From Cyanocohniella sp. LLY (GTDB lineage Bacteria > Cyanobacteriota > Cyanobacteriia > Cyanobacteriales > Nostocaceae), in NCBI GenBank assembly GCA_022241785.1, contig JAKOMP010000010.1, forward strand, positions 87 to 64,086: 64,000 nt of DNA. The letters are read 5' to 3'. The notes below the pieces were generated by a model. The model ran no database searches. It worked only from the letters and a program-made list of their open reading frames with translations, and was not told where the DNA came from. A program made the position numbers and the translations under genes. How positions within the stretch are numbered: the first letter of the stretch is position 1; every line of letters begins with the position of its first letter. Shown here piece by piece: positions 36,951 through 46,691 of this stretch.

Positions 36951-37216
36951 CTACTAGCACGGCTTTGTATGTTTAAGTGCTGGTTTTTAAATGGATATAA
37001 TCCCAGGAACCAGCAAACCTGTTTAAGTCCCTTCGACCACCGCTAACAACATGTCTTGTCTGACAACGTCCAACCAATTGGACTTAGAGTGAATCCGAAC
37101 TAGGGAAGTATTCGGAAGTCTGTAGCAGTTAGCGGCGAGAGTGGTCTATTCAACACTTGCGTTGTCCGAATTGGTTCGGTCAATCCCCGTCCTTTTCAAG
37201 GCGGGGTAGTTGAAAC
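36951..37216 (+). mobile_element. structured relic with IS200/IS605-like ends (possible omega-RNA/MITE)
   Basis: No gene lies in 36,876-37,273. Instead there is a left hairpin-like arm (CTAGCAC at 36954 against GTGCTGG at 36977), a long-range stem ACCACCGCTAAC (37037-37048) with GTTAGCGGCGAGAGTGGT (37128-37145), smaller hairpins (GTCCAACCAATTGGAC; TCCGAACT...ATTCGGA), and a right hairpin CCCCGTCCTTTTCAAGGCGGGG (37185-37206) followed by TAGTTGAAAC. Subterminal hairpins without ORF are the mark of IS200/IS605 elements and their non-autonomous derivatives. A TTGAAAC end also resembles a CRISPR repeat. Assignment is uncertain. Confidence 0.4.
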
Positions 37217-37273
37217 TTCATACTTCATATTTTTTGATGCCAAATTGTCACTATGAGAACAGTATTTTCTGGG

Positions 37274-38290
37274 CTAGCGGAACATACTACTGACTGAAGT
37301 ATCTTCGTGGATGCGCCAGATGGTTTCCCCTAACAGATTAGCTACCGAAAGTACCACTAATTGGGGAAAGCGATCGCGTTCTGGTATGGGAATCGTATTA
37401 GTGACAATGACTTCTTCAAACCAGCCACTGGACAAACGTTCCTTCGCTGGAGGAGAGAAAACGGCATGAGTTGCACAGGCATATACCTGACTGGCTCCTT
37501 CCTCCCGTAGCAAGCGTGCGCCTTCAGTAATTGTGCCGCCTGTATCAATCATGTCATCTACCAAAATTGCTGTTTTGCCTTTAACATCACCGATGACATT
37601 CAAGACTTCAGCAACATTGTGAGCTTGACGACGTTTATCAATAATGGCCAACGGCGCATCATTCAGTTTTTTCGCAAAGGCTCTAGCTCTGGCGACACCG
37701 CCGACATCGGGCGAAACAACCACAATATCAGACAGTTGTTTACTGGCCAGATAATCTAAAATTACTGGTGAACCGTAAACATGGTCAAACGGTATATCGA
37801 AATAGCCTTGAATTTGTGCCGAGTGCAAATCCATAGCCAGAACTCGGCTAGCCCCGGCTTTAGTAATCAGGTTAGCCACTAATTTGGCAGTGATTGACTC
37901 TCGCCCTGCCGTTTTGCGATCAGCGCGAGCATAGCCATAATAAGGAATGACTGCGGTTATCTGTCGTGCAGAAGCCCGACGACAGGCATCAACCATAATC
38001 ATCAATTCCATTAAATGGTCATTGACGGGTTGACAAGTAGGCTGGATGAGATAAACATCACAACCTCTAATAGACTCTTGGATTTGAACGTATAGTTCTC
38101 CATCTGCGAATCTTTTGCGAATCATTGGCCCCAAGTCCATGCCCAGATAACGGGCAACTTCTTGAGACAGTTGGACATTGGCAGAGCCAGAAAATAGCCG
38201 CAGGCGATGATTTTCAGTCAATCCCGTGGCTGCTGGTTGCACCTTTAAACTTGCAGAACTAAGCACAGCAGATCCTCGATGTGCATTCAT
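37274..38290 (-). CDS. prs: ribose-phosphate pyrophosphokinase
   Basis: This 338-aa protein has the PRPP synthetase motifs: RFADGELYVQIQES, AMDLHSAQIQGYFDIPFDHV, VVVSPDVGGVARARAFAKKL and the PRPP-binding loop ILVDDMIDTGGTI. It makes PRPP from ribose 5-phosphate and ATP for nucleotide, His, Trp and NAD synthesis. The N-terminal 25 residues form an extension common in cyanobacterial forms. It is monocistronic. Confidence 0.97.
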   Translation of the reverse strand: MNAHRGSAVLSSASLKVQPAATGLTENHRLRLFSGSANVQLSQEVARYLGMDLGPMIRKRFADGELYVQIQESIRGCDVYLIQPTCQPVNDHLMELMIMVDACRRASARQITAVIPYYGYARADRKTAGRESITAKLVANLITKAGASRVLAMDLHSAQIQGYFDIPFDHVYGSPVILDYLASKQLSDIVVVSPDVGGVARARAFAKKLNDAPLAIIDKRRQAHNVAEVLNVIGDVKGKTAILVDDMIDTGGTITEGARLLREEGASQVYACATHAVFSPPAKERLSSGWFEEVIVTNTIPIPERDRFPQLVVLSVANLLGETIWRIHEDTSVSSMFR

Positions 38291-38568
38291 GGCAATAGTA
38301 TCATTAGATAATTAGCAGATTTAACTGAAATAGCCTAAAAAAAACATCTGTAAGTTTTTTTCAAGCTTTCATAAAAACTTTAAACATTTCTCAATATGAT
38401 CATTTGTAAGTCATCTTTTAGTCCCTGTGGTAGAAAAACCATTAAATTGATAGCTGAACTGAAATCAAATGAGCTAGCCCCATAGTTAAATCGATTTAAG
38501 CAATCAAAAGCTCGTAAATTTTTGTGGGATAGAGGATTGCAGGCATCTGTTTTATTTATAACTGCAAG

Positions 38569-38919
38569 TCAGCCATTTATGGTTTCATTCATATTTACTG
38601 GGATGGAGAAAGTACAAACACTCACGAATAAATTCTTCATGGACAGTTGAATCTTGGCTGTATATTCTATGATACTAGCTGCAAAATTATAAACTAACCG
38701 ACTAGGTTTTTGATAGTGAATTACATAAAAAATTCTCAGCCGTGGCAAATTGGTCTGGCGTGAGATGATATAGCTCAGGGTATACAGTAGTGCTACATGT
38801 TGGCGTTGATGTTGATGTAGGGAAAGCTCTTGACGCAAATCGCTACAAAAAACGTTGAAATTAATCGTCCGTAGGCAGTTGGTTTTGTTGACCGTATATT
38901 CCGGCAATTTCTCACACAT
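38569..38919 (-). CDS. doubtful ORF, 116 aa
   Basis: An open frame of 116 codons lies alone in the 780-bp spacer between prs and the kinase gene. It has scattered basic and aromatic residues, no clear domain and no strong ribosome-binding site. Some parts (LRQELSLHQHQRQHVALL) look helical, but it could equally be a chance frame. The remaining spacer is AT-rich with no gene. Confidence 0.3.
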   Translation of the reverse strand: MCEKLPEYTVNKTNCLRTINFNVFCSDLRQELSLHQHQRQHVALLYTLSYIISRQTNLPRLRIFYVIHYQKPSRLVYNFAASIIEYTAKIQLSMKNLFVSVCTFSIPVNMNETING

Positions 38920-39071
38920 ACTTACGGATGGCAGATTGGAAAAATAGAGTTAAATAATTCTTTGAAGACTTAATTAGCACGTACTATTACGGTAGTTCTG
39001 ATTTTCTCTGCTCAAACTTATCTTGGTAAGTTGCTTCCTCCCTAGTTGCTATTATATTGAATTGATTAATC

Positions 39072-40784
39072 ATGCAAGCACCCATTACAGTTGGTTCTAT
39101 CCTGCAAAACCGTTACCGCATAATTCAAATTCTTGGACAAGGGGGATTTGGTCGAACCTATTTGGCAGAAGATCAACGGCGCTTTAACGAACTTTGTGCC
39201 ATTAAAGAATTGATTCCCTCAACGGAAGCTGACACTTGGGAGAAGGCAAAAGAACTGTTCCAGCGAGAGGCTTCTATTTTATATCAAATCGAGCATTCTC
39301 AAGTACCGCAATTCCGGGAAAGATTTGAGCAAGACCAACGCTTATTTTTAGTGCAGGATTATGTTGCAGGTCAAAATTACCGGACTTTGTTAGGTGAGCG
39401 CCTAGCTATTGGTCAAACTTTCACCGAAGCAGAAGTATTGCAGTTGATTCGCTCATTGCTGCCAGTGTTAGAGCATATTCATAGTCGGGGAATTATTCAC
39501 CGGGATATCTCACCAGAAAATATTATTTTACGAAATAGCGATACCAAGCCGGTGTTAATTGACTTTGGAGTAGTGAAGGAATTAGCAACGCGGCTACAAT
39601 CCCCAGATAGTACAGAACCAATTACCACTGTGGGCAAATTAGGCTATGCTCCCAGTGAACAAATGCAAGCTGGACAGGCTTATCCTAGTAGTGACTTGTA
39701 TGCCCTAGCTGTGACAGGGATCGTTTTATTGACTGGGAAAGAACCACCTGATTTATTTGATGACACCCAACTAACTTGGAATTGGCAAAGATGGGTCAGA
39801 GTAAATCCGCAATTTGCCCATGTTTTAAATCGGATGTTAAATCATCTACCGAGCGATCGCTATGCTAGTGCTGTTGATGTCGCTCAAGCATTGCAAGTTA
39901 TAGACCAACCCAGTATACCAACGCCTGAAGTCTCCAACATCCAAACAATTGCTGTGGGTCGTCGTCCAGACCTAGTCTCACCCCCAGGTTCACCCCATAA
40001 ACCTGATCCTGTAATTCCCCGCAGTCGCTCTAACTCAGTTTTAGATAATCCATTAGCATTGGGGGCTATTGGTAGCGCCGTCGTGATTTTAGCAGGAGTC
40101 GGTTCTTGGGCATTGGTAAGTTCTATTCGTAATCAGTCAGATGCACAACCAGACCAAACACCACCACAAACTTTTCCTTCTCCAGTGGTGACTGGCGGGG
40201 AAACATTTTCTCCTACGCCTGAACCTACACCTACGGTTGAGCAACCAGATGAACCAGTAATCTTGAGTAGACGCTTGACATTTGGCCCCACCAATAGCAC
40301 CGTTGTGGATGATACTATCAAAGCCAATCAAATCATCCAGTACAGCTTTTCTGGGCAAGTAGGAGATACATTAACGGCATTTATTGAGCAAGGAAATGGC
40401 ATTTTATTAACAGTTTTAAATGCCAATCAACAACCGATTGATCCTAATGCCCAGCAAGTAACGAGCTATGAAGGAATATTGCCGGATACTGGTAGATATA
40501 TCATTCAGTTAACTCTGGTTCCAGAAATTACTGACAGCGATTACAGTCTCAATGTGGCATTAGAAAACCCAGTTATCCCCACACCAACGCCCATAGAAAC
40601 GCCCATAGAAACGCCGACACCTACCCAAACCCCAATTCCTATTCCCGTCCCCATACCCACAGAAACACCTACACCCACAACACCTACCCAAACCCCAATT
40701 CCCACCCCTACACCACCACCAATACCTCAACCCGACTTTGACGGAGTAAATAACACGCCTACAGATAGCACACCACAACTTTAA
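39072..40784 (+). CDS. Hanks-type Ser/Thr protein kinase with extracytoplasmic PPC-like domain
   Basis: This 570-aa protein has a kinase domain (14-280): glycine loop LGQGGFGRTY (21-30), Lys45, HRDISPEN (143-150) and DFG (164-166). A membrane helix lies at about 328-352. Outside, a PPC-like beta domain (about 398-497) is followed by a 70-residue Pro/Thr-rich tail (IETPTPTQTPIP type). HRDIS in place of HRDLK is common among cyanobacterial kinases. The kinase would transmit an outside signal into the cytoplasm. The next gene encodes a secreted PPC-like protein and may be a partner or ligand. Confidence 0.9.
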   Translation: MQAPITVGSILQNRYRIIQILGQGGFGRTYLAEDQRRFNELCAIKELIPSTEADTWEKAKELFQREASILYQIEHSQVPQFRERFEQDQRLFLVQDYVAGQNYRTLLGERLAIGQTFTEAEVLQLIRSLLPVLEHIHSRGIIHRDISPENIILRNSDTKPVLIDFGVVKELATRLQSPDSTEPITTVGKLGYAPSEQMQAGQAYPSSDLYALAVTGIVLLTGKEPPDLFDDTQLTWNWQRWVRVNPQFAHVLNRMLNHLPSDRYASAVDVAQALQVIDQPSIPTPEVSNIQTIAVGRRPDLVSPPGSPHKPDPVIPRSRSNSVLDNPLALGAIGSAVVILAGVGSWALVSSIRNQSDAQPDQTPPQTFPSPVVTGGETFSPTPEPTPTVEQPDEPVILSRRLTFGPTNSTVVDDTIKANQIIQYSFSGQVGDTLTAFIEQGNGILLTVLNANQQPIDPNAQQVTSYEGILPDTGRYIIQLTLVPEITDSDYSLNVALENPVIPTPTPIETPIETPTPTQTPIPIPVPIPTETPTPTTPTQTPIPTPTPPPIPQPDFDGVNNTPTDSTPQL

Positions 40785-40861
40785 TATTCCATTTCATCAG
40801 GAATTAGTTAATTTAGGATTGAAGTTGAGGAATAGGACTATAGAAGCTTGGAGGCTACTTG

Positions 40862-41353
40862 ATGAAGTACCGTCGCCCCTGGCATAATTTTCGAGGTAGT
40901 TGGCTTTTAGCTTTAATGAGTGTGGTTATTGCTACACCTGCAATAGCAGAGTCATCACATTTTGGTAAATTTACCTTGTCACCAGGTTTTGATCCGTCCA
41001 CAGGAATAGTTCAAGGACAAACAGGTGGTGCTTACTCCTTATCTGGTATTAGTAGACGCGATCGCGATCGCAATCTTTGTATTGGTTTTGGCGACCCCCA
41101 ACCAGATCACATTTTGGTTTTAGAAGAAAACTTTGATCAACTCACAGTACTAGTTAACAGCCGTGGTAATGACACCACCTTACTTATCCAAGGCCCAGAC
41201 AATAAAACAATTCGTTGCGGCAATGGTAGTCAGACCAGTAAAGATGCCAGCCTTACAGACAAAAACTGGACAGCTGGTAACTATAGTATTTGGGTAGGTA
41301 CCTTTCATCCCAGGATGAGGCATAACTACACTCTTACGGTGCAAGAAAACTAG
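40862..41353 (+). CDS. secreted PPC-like domain protein
   Basis: The ATG at 40862 gives 163 aa. It has a signal peptide (SWLLALMSVVIATPAIAES, cut after AIA or AES) and a mature part that is a pre-peptidase C-terminal-like beta domain: NFDQLTVLVNSRGNDTTLLI, GPDNKTIRCGN, and NYSIWVGTF. Two Cys (LCIGF, IRCGN) may pair. It follows the kinase gene by 77 bp on the same strand. It resembles the outer domain of the kinase in fold class, so the two may interact; this is inference. Confidence 0.75.
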   Translation: MKYRRPWHNFRGSWLLALMSVVIATPAIAESSHFGKFTLSPGFDPSTGIVQGQTGGAYSLSGISRRDRDRNLCIGFGDPQPDHILVLEENFDQLTVLVNSRGNDTTLLIQGPDNKTIRCGNGSQTSKDASLTDKNWTAGNYSIWVGTFHPRMRHNYTLTVQEN

Positions 41354-41366
41354 GACAAGGGTATAA

Positions 41367-41430
41367 GGGGACAAGGAGACAAGGGGACAAGGGGACAAGG
41401 GGACCAGGAGACCAGGAGACCAGGAGACAA
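41367..41430. repeat. 8-bp tandem repeat, eight copies of GGRGACMA
   Basis: Eight octamers such as GGGGACAA, GGAGACAA and GGAGACCA lie in tandem directly after the PPC gene. It is a short tandem repeat of the Nostocales type. Confidence 0.85.
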
Positions 41431-41541
41431 GAAAGAAAATACTTCCTGATGTCCCATTTCCCCCTCCCTAATTTCCAGAGTTGACACCAGGGACGATACT
41501 ATGGGAGAGTAGCTCGTTTTGCTTTCCGAGGGTACTATCTC

Positions 41542-42303
41542 GTGCTATCTACACTACGTGCTGATTTTCGCATCATATTTGAACGTGACCCTGCTGCCCG
41601 TAACTGGTTGGAGGTCTTGTTTTGTTACCCAGGTTTGCAAGCCCTGCTGTTCCATCGGCTGGCTCACTGGCTGCATCATGTTGGTCTTCCCTTTATCCCC
41701 CGCTTAATTTCTCATATCAGTCGGTTTCTCACGGGAATAGAAATTCACCCAGGCGCAACTATTGGGCAGGGTGTATTTATTGACCACGGTATGGGAGTGG
41801 TAATTGGAGAAACTGCGATCATCGGAAATTATGCCCTGATTTACCAAGGTGTCACCCTGGGAGGAACGGGTAAAGAAACTGGCAAGCGCCACCCCACTGT
41901 GGGCGAGAATGTTGTAGTTGGGGCTGGTGCTAAAGTGCTGGGCAATATTCAAATTGGTAATAATGTTCGCATTGGTGCTGGTTCAGTTGTTTTGCGGGAT
42001 GTGCCTTCTGATTGCACAGTGGTAGGTGTACCTGGTCGCATTGTCTATCGTTCTGGAGCGCGAGTAGGCCCCCTAGAACACAACAACTTACCTGATTCAG
42101 AAGCTGAAGTAATTCGCGCCTTAGTTGATCGCATTGAATCTCTGGAACAACAAATAGAAAATCTTCAGCAGCAATCTTCTACAAAGCCCCAAGTTTTGTC
42201 CGTATCTTTAATCTCTCACGAAGGCGAATTACCAAAGGATATTCCTCTGTGTAGCCTCAGAGATAAGGCAATTCAACAATTTTTGGACGGAGCAGGGATT
42301 TAG
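41542..42303 (+). CDS. cysE: serine O-acetyltransferase
   Basis: This 253-aa protein has the CysE layout: N-terminal helical part ([17 protein letters not shown]), then the left-handed beta-helix of hexapeptide repeats ([35 protein letters not shown] type) and a variable tail. It acetylates serine with acetyl-CoA, the first step of cysteine synthesis. The start is GTG at 41542. The extra C-terminal 60 residues ([12 protein letters not shown] and on) form a short coiled coil not found in enteric CysE. Confidence 0.93.
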   Translation: MLSTLRADFRIIFERDPAARNWLEVLFCYPGLQALLFHRLAHWLHHVGLPFIPRLISHISRFLTGIEIHPGATIGQGVFIDHGMGVVIGETAIIGNYALIYQGVTLGGTGKETGKRHPTVGENVVVGAGAKVLGNIQIGNNVRIGAGSVVLRDVPSDCTVVGVPGRIVYRSGARVGPLEHNNLPDSEAEVIRALVDRIESLEQQIENLQQQSSTKPQVLSVSLISHEGELPKDIPLCSLRDKAIQQFLDGAGI

Positions 42304-42464
42304 TGAAATCTGGGGAGATAAGGAGGATGAAAAACAAGGATGTTGATACTTAACGAAAGCCTTTCTCCCCTGCCCCCTGCCCCCGTACCCTTCGGGAAGC
42401 TACGCTAACGGCTGACGCTCACGGCGAAGCCTGCTCTCCTGCCTCTTCTTCCCAGTCCCCAGTC
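42304..42464. repeat. spacer with C-rich low-complexity and dispersed repeat
   Basis: Between cysE and the PPOX gene, CTGCCCCCTGCCCCC and GGGAAGCTACGCTAACGGC-type sequence mark a dispersed intergenic repeat seen in other forms near 22,900. Confidence 0.5.
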
Positions 42465-43049
42465 TTACGGATTAACTTCCTGACTACACCACTCTTGTTG
42501 CTCATCGCGGCTGTAAATTCGGCGGTTTTGTGGTTCACCGCGCAATTCTAAGTGATCTACTTGCACTGGATCGAGTAGTAGTAAACAAAAATTTGCCACT
42601 GGCTGACGAGGATCTGGTGGTGCTGGCTCGAAGGCTGCTGGTTCATCAACTCTCGGTTGACTGGGATGGGGCCAAGCAAATTGTAATCGGGCGGCATCAC
42701 TCAGTTCTTGCCACATGTTGGCGCGGGCTGGCTGTAGGGTAAGTTGAGATTCATTATCTCCTACCAACGTTAAGCTGCCAGAAATGCGAAATTGTTCTCG
42801 CGTCTTGGGGAAGTACCAGCAAATTTCTGCCCAAGGTTGTTGTTGGATTTGGTCAACTTTATCACTACGGGCATCAGTAATAAATTTTAACTGGTTAGTA
42901 TCTTCTAAAAAGCCACGGAAGACTACTGTCCGATTAGCAGGGTGGCCGTTTTCCTTGACTGTTGCTAACTGTAAATAACGAGAGTATACCAAACTACGGT
43001 TGCGATGAAGGGCACGGGCGATCGCGCTTCGCCAAGGAGCAATGGACAT
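42465..43049 (-). CDS. pyridoxamine-5'-phosphate oxidase-like FMN-binding protein (Alr4036 type)
   Basis: This 194-aa protein has the split-barrel FMN-binding pattern: QLATVKENGHPANRTVVFRG, FITDARSDKVDQI and AEICWYFPKTREQFRI. It matches the PPOX class PF12766, named after cyanobacterial Alr4036. True PdxH makes pyridoxal phosphate; this shorter relative may act on another substrate. It is downstream of the helicase gene by 12 bp on the same strand, so they may be co-transcribed. Confidence 0.85.
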   Translation of the reverse strand: MSIAPWRSAIARALHRNRSLVYSRYLQLATVKENGHPANRTVVFRGFLEDTNQLKFITDARSDKVDQIQQQPWAEICWYFPKTREQFRISGSLTLVGDNESQLTLQPARANMWQELSDAARLQFAWPHPSQPRVDEPAAFEPAPPDPRQPVANFCLLLLDPVQVDHLELRGEPQNRRIYSRDEQQEWCSQEVNP

Positions 43050-43061
43050 TATTTTAATTGC

Positions 43062-45245
43062 CTACCAAAGTAAAATTTGCTGCTTCATTTCTATAATATC
43101 TAAATAATCCCACGCAAAGGCTTTTCTTAATAGGGGATGCGGAATAAATTGATCATATTTTTGCAGTTCTGGAGCTTCTGCGGAACTAACTAAATCTTCT
43201 GCACTAATTCTTTGTTCACACAATGAAACTAGTTCTGGTTGCAAATCTTTAAATTTATCTTTACCTAGTTTGATTGTCAAGTAATAAGGATTCACTCCAC
43301 CAATACTGTTAATTTCTAATGATTCTCGGCAAAATGAGTTAAGCAATCTTTCTAAAGTCCGGTAAGCCACTGTACCCATCCAAGGAAAGATACAGCATTT
43401 ACCTTTTTCTAATTGCAAAATATTTTGTTTATCTAGTCCAGCATTTTTGACTATTTGTCGAGCTGTTTGCAAACGTTTTTGAGCATTCTTTTGTAAATAG
43501 CTGTATTCTACATCTTCTAGTAGAACCTGCCGCATTTTTTGCAAAACTCTCGTATGAATACTTCCACTACCACCACGCCAATAAATTGTAGCTTTACCTG
43601 ATACCTGTTTGGCTAAAATTACCTTTTTCTTAAAGTCAACTTCTAAAACTTCCCAGGTTCTTCCTGCTAGGGCGAATTGATTACCCACAGGCGGAGGTAA
43701 GGCAATACTACCAATTTCTGTTGTCCCTTGCTTGACTGCATATTCTTGATTGTCCGCAAAGACGGCATAAAACTGAAATTTACCGACTATTTTTTCTCCT
43801 GCTAAACCAATGATTAACTTACCTTGTTCAGTTTTCTGAATATGCTCAATATCAATTAAATACCGCAGTAATAACTTAAAATCGGCTGGGGAAATAGCCG
43901 CAAATGGTGGTAGATTAAAAATTTGTTTAGCTAAGGCAGCCGGTGTCATTTCTCCGGTGGCTACCAAAATACTCATTGTTTGATGATATAGCAAACTTAA
44001 GGGATATTTAACAGGTTTAATTGGTTCAATCCAACGTTCTTCTATATAAAGTTGAATAATGGCAATACACTGTAAAAGTTGCCAGGGAATTTGTTCTGGT
44101 AGTGGTGCTTCAGATAAGGGTTGATTTTCGGCACAAACAAAGCGCATATCAGCGGCTTCACCTCTTCTACCACTACGTCCTAAGCGTTGTAAAAAGCTAG
44201 CTACAGATAATGGTGATTCTAATTGAATAACGCGCTCTAAATGACCAATATCTATGCCTAATTCTAATGTTAGAGTAGCAGCCGTCACAGCAGGATAATT
44301 AGGTTCACGCATAGCATTTTCCGCAGCTTGACGTAAGCTAGCAGAGATACTTCCATGATGGACGTGATAAATATCTGGTGATGCTTGTTCTGTGGCAATT
44401 CGTCGCAACGATGCAATAATTGATTCAGTTTGGGTGCGATTGTTAGCAAAAATTAAGCATTTACGAGAATTACTGAGATTAAAAATATATTTTTCGTAAT
44501 CTGTCGCCTCTAATTCGTCAATTTCATTATTAAGATAAAAGTGTTCTATTGCCAGCTTAATTTGACGTTTGACGGCTGTGATATTGGGAGTAATTACTGG
44601 TTTGTCAGTTCCCGAACGCAACCATTCTTCAGCCATTGAGTAATCACCCAAAGTTGCCGACAAACCAATGCGCCGGGGTTGGGTTTGTGTCAAGTTGGCT
44701 AAACGCTGCAATTGACAAATAATCTGACAACCACGTTCAGAACCCATAAAGGCATGAATTTCATCGATGATGACAAATCTTAAATCGCCAAACAAGCGCA
44801 TCAAATCATGATGCTTATTAATTAACAAGCTTTCTAAAGATTCTGGCGTAATTTGTAGAATACCTTGGGGATTTTTTAACAGTTTATTTTTACGACTTTG
44901 CGCCACATCACCATGCCAATGATATACGGGGATATCTGCCGATTTCAACAAGTCGTTGAGGCGGGCAAATTGGTCATTAATTAAGGCTTTAATAGGGCCA
45001 ATATATAATGCCCCAATAGTATTAGCAGGTTGCTCGTGTAATAAAGTCAAAACTGGTAAAAATGCTGCTTCTGTTTTTCCCGCAGCAGTCGCAGCCGCCA
45101 CCAGCAAATGAGCATCTGTGTCGAATATCACTTCACACGCTGCTAATTGTACCGGGCGTAATTCACTCCAGTTATTTTGATAAATGTATTCTTGGATGAA
45201 GGGTGCAAGTTTAGAAAAGCTCAATTCAAAAACTTCTCCACGCAA
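43062..45245 (-). CDS. Lhr-like superfamily 2 DNA/RNA helicase
   Basis: This 727-aa protein has the SF2 motifs: Q-motif-like LRPVQLAA, Walker A AAATAAGKTEAA, DEIH (VIIDEIHAFMG), GLSATLGD, CLIFANNRTQ and LGRSGRRGE. The C-terminal part has the winged-helix and beta-rich extension of the Lhr-type group. Such helicases act in DNA repair or RNA metabolism. The ORF start TTG at 45245 overlaps the end of the upstream peptidase gene by 25 bp; a TTG at 45224 is an alternative. Probably co-transcribed with the peptidase. Confidence 0.9.
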   Translation of the reverse strand: MRGEVFELSFSKLAPFIQEYIYQNNWSELRPVQLAACEVIFDTDAHLLVAAATAAGKTEAAFLPVLTLLHEQPANTIGALYIGPIKALINDQFARLNDLLKSADIPVYHWHGDVAQSRKNKLLKNPQGILQITPESLESLLINKHHDLMRLFGDLRFVIIDEIHAFMGSERGCQIICQLQRLANLTQTQPRRIGLSATLGDYSMAEEWLRSGTDKPVITPNITAVKRQIKLAIEHFYLNNEIDELEATDYEKYIFNLSNSRKCLIFANNRTQTESIIASLRRIATEQASPDIYHVHHGSISASLRQAAENAMREPNYPAVTAATLTLELGIDIGHLERVIQLESPLSVASFLQRLGRSGRRGEAADMRFVCAENQPLSEAPLPEQIPWQLLQCIAIIQLYIEERWIEPIKPVKYPLSLLYHQTMSILVATGEMTPAALAKQIFNLPPFAAISPADFKLLLRYLIDIEHIQKTEQGKLIIGLAGEKIVGKFQFYAVFADNQEYAVKQGTTEIGSIALPPPVGNQFALAGRTWEVLEVDFKKKVILAKQVSGKATIYWRGGSGSIHTRVLQKMRQVLLEDVEYSYLQKNAQKRLQTARQIVKNAGLDKQNILQLEKGKCCIFPWMGTVAYRTLERLLNSFCRESLEINSIGGVNPYYLTIKLGKDKFKDLQPELVSLCEQRISAEDLVSSAEAPELQKYDQFIPHPLLRKAFAWDYLDIIEMKQQILLW

Positions 45246-46435
45246 CGCACAAATATTTCTACACCCATTGCCAAGGCCGTTTCATCAAAATCAAATCGGG
45301 GATGATGATGAGGATAGGCTAAATCTTTGGCGGGGTTGGCAGAACCTACGAAAAAGTAACAACCAGGAACTTCTTGTAAGAAAAATGACATATCTTCGCC
45401 GCCCATTGTTTGGCATTCTGGCACAATCCCTATGGGGGTTTCTATGACTTCTTCTGCTACTGATTTTACTAGTTCTGCCATACCAGCATCATTGATTACT
45501 GGCGGATAAAGGCTCCAATAATTTAAGTCATAATTTGCACCATGACTTTGGCAAACTCCAGCAATTATTTGCTCGACTCGCTGGTTAAAGAATCCTTGAA
45601 AATCCGGGTTGAAATACCTGATAGTACCACTCAGGCGGGCGGTATCAGCAATGACATTTAGCTTGGTGCCGGCATGAAATTCACCGACTGTAACCACAGC
45701 TGAATCAATGGGGTTGACGTTACGCGCCACAATGGTTTGTAGGGCATTCACAACTTGGGCAGCCACCACAATAGAATCAACGGTTTGATGAGGCATGGCA
45801 CCATGTCCACCTTTACCCAAGATGGTGCATTTAAAGCACTCTACAGATGCCATTAATGCCCCAGTACGAACACCGACTGTCCCCAAGGGTAAGTTATTCC
45901 ACAAATGTAAACCGATAATGGCATCGACATCTGGGTTTTTGAGTACCCCGGCGGTAATCATGGGTTTTGCGCCGCCTGGCCCTTCTTCTGCTGGCTGGAA
46001 AATCATTTTCACCGTACCGCCAAAGTCATGGCGATGCTGATGTAGATAATAAGCTGTACCGAGAGCGATCGCAGTATGTCCATCATGTCCACAAGCGTGC
46101 ATTACGCCGTCATGTTGCGATTTATAGGGAACTTCGTTGAGTTCTTGAATGGGCAAAGCATCCATATCAGCCCGAATCGCTAATACTTTGTCAGAACCGG
46201 CTTTTTCGCCCTTGATAATGGCAACAATACCAGTCTCGGCTATACCAGTTTCATGTTCAATGCCCCATGCTTGCAACTGGCGTGTGATCAATTCAGCAGT
46301 GAGTTTTTCTTGAAAACCCAACTCTGGTTTTTGATGCAGTTGTCGCCGCCATTCTACTAATTGTGGTTGCAATGAGCGAATTGAAAGTCGAATACGAGAT
46401 AGATCGACAGACGAGTTGGGAAAGGTGGAAACCAT
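45221..46435 (-). CDS. M20D family amidohydrolase/peptidase
   Basis: This 404-aa protein has the M20D metal-binding motifs: IRADMDALPIQE, HACGHDGHTAIALG with the bridging Cys typical of IAA-amino acid hydrolase and hippurate hydrolase, and FQPAEEGPGGA. The dimerisation domain sits between residues about 190 and 300. It hydrolyses an N-acyl amino acid or similar amide; the exact substrate is not known. It is first in the run toward helicase and PPOX genes. Confidence 0.92.
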   Translation of the reverse strand: MVSTFPNSSVDLSRIRLSIRSLQPQLVEWRRQLHQKPELGFQEKLTAELITRQLQAWGIEHETGIAETGIVAIIKGEKAGSDKVLAIRADMDALPIQELNEVPYKSQHDGVMHACGHDGHTAIALGTAYYLHQHRHDFGGTVKMIFQPAEEGPGGAKPMITAGVLKNPDVDAIIGLHLWNNLPLGTVGVRTGALMASVECFKCTILGKGGHGAMPHQTVDSIVVAAQVVNALQTIVARNVNPIDSAVVTVGEFHAGTKLNVIADTARLSGTIRYFNPDFQGFFNQRVEQIIAGVCQSHGANYDLNYWSLYPPVINDAGMAELVKSVAEEVIETPIGIVPECQTMGGEDMSFFLQEVPGCYFFVGSANPAKDLAYPHHHPRFDFDETALAMGVEIFVRCVEKFLN

Positions 46436-46479
46436 GATGAAGACAAGCTAGTTAAGTAAAGCTAAATTAGGTATCTGAC

Positions 46480-46620
46480 ATCTTGCACCAGGCGACTGGA
46501 AGTCACGGCTATACAGACCAAACCCGCCTACGCGGGTTAAAACCCTCGATTTTCCGTTAGTCCGCGCAGGCGGACTTAGTTTGTATAGCGATTTCTAATC
46601 GCCAGAGCTAGGTGCAAGAT
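46480..46620. repeat. 141-bp palindromic MITE-like element
   Basis: The ends are perfect inverted repeats (ATCTTGCACC at 46480, GGTGCAAGAT at 46611). Inside, GGCGACTGGAAGTCACGGCTAT pairs imperfectly with ATAGCGATTTCTAATCGCC, and CCCGCCTACGCGGG and CCGCGCAGGCGG are smaller stems. It has no ORF. It is typical of non-autonomous elements in Nostocales and would form a long imperfect hairpin. Confidence 0.8.
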
Positions 46621-46691
46621 ATGAAGTATTTAACTTAAGGTATTTTTACAGTCTAATCGTTCTGAAAATGTTCAGCTTGCATAGTTAAATG

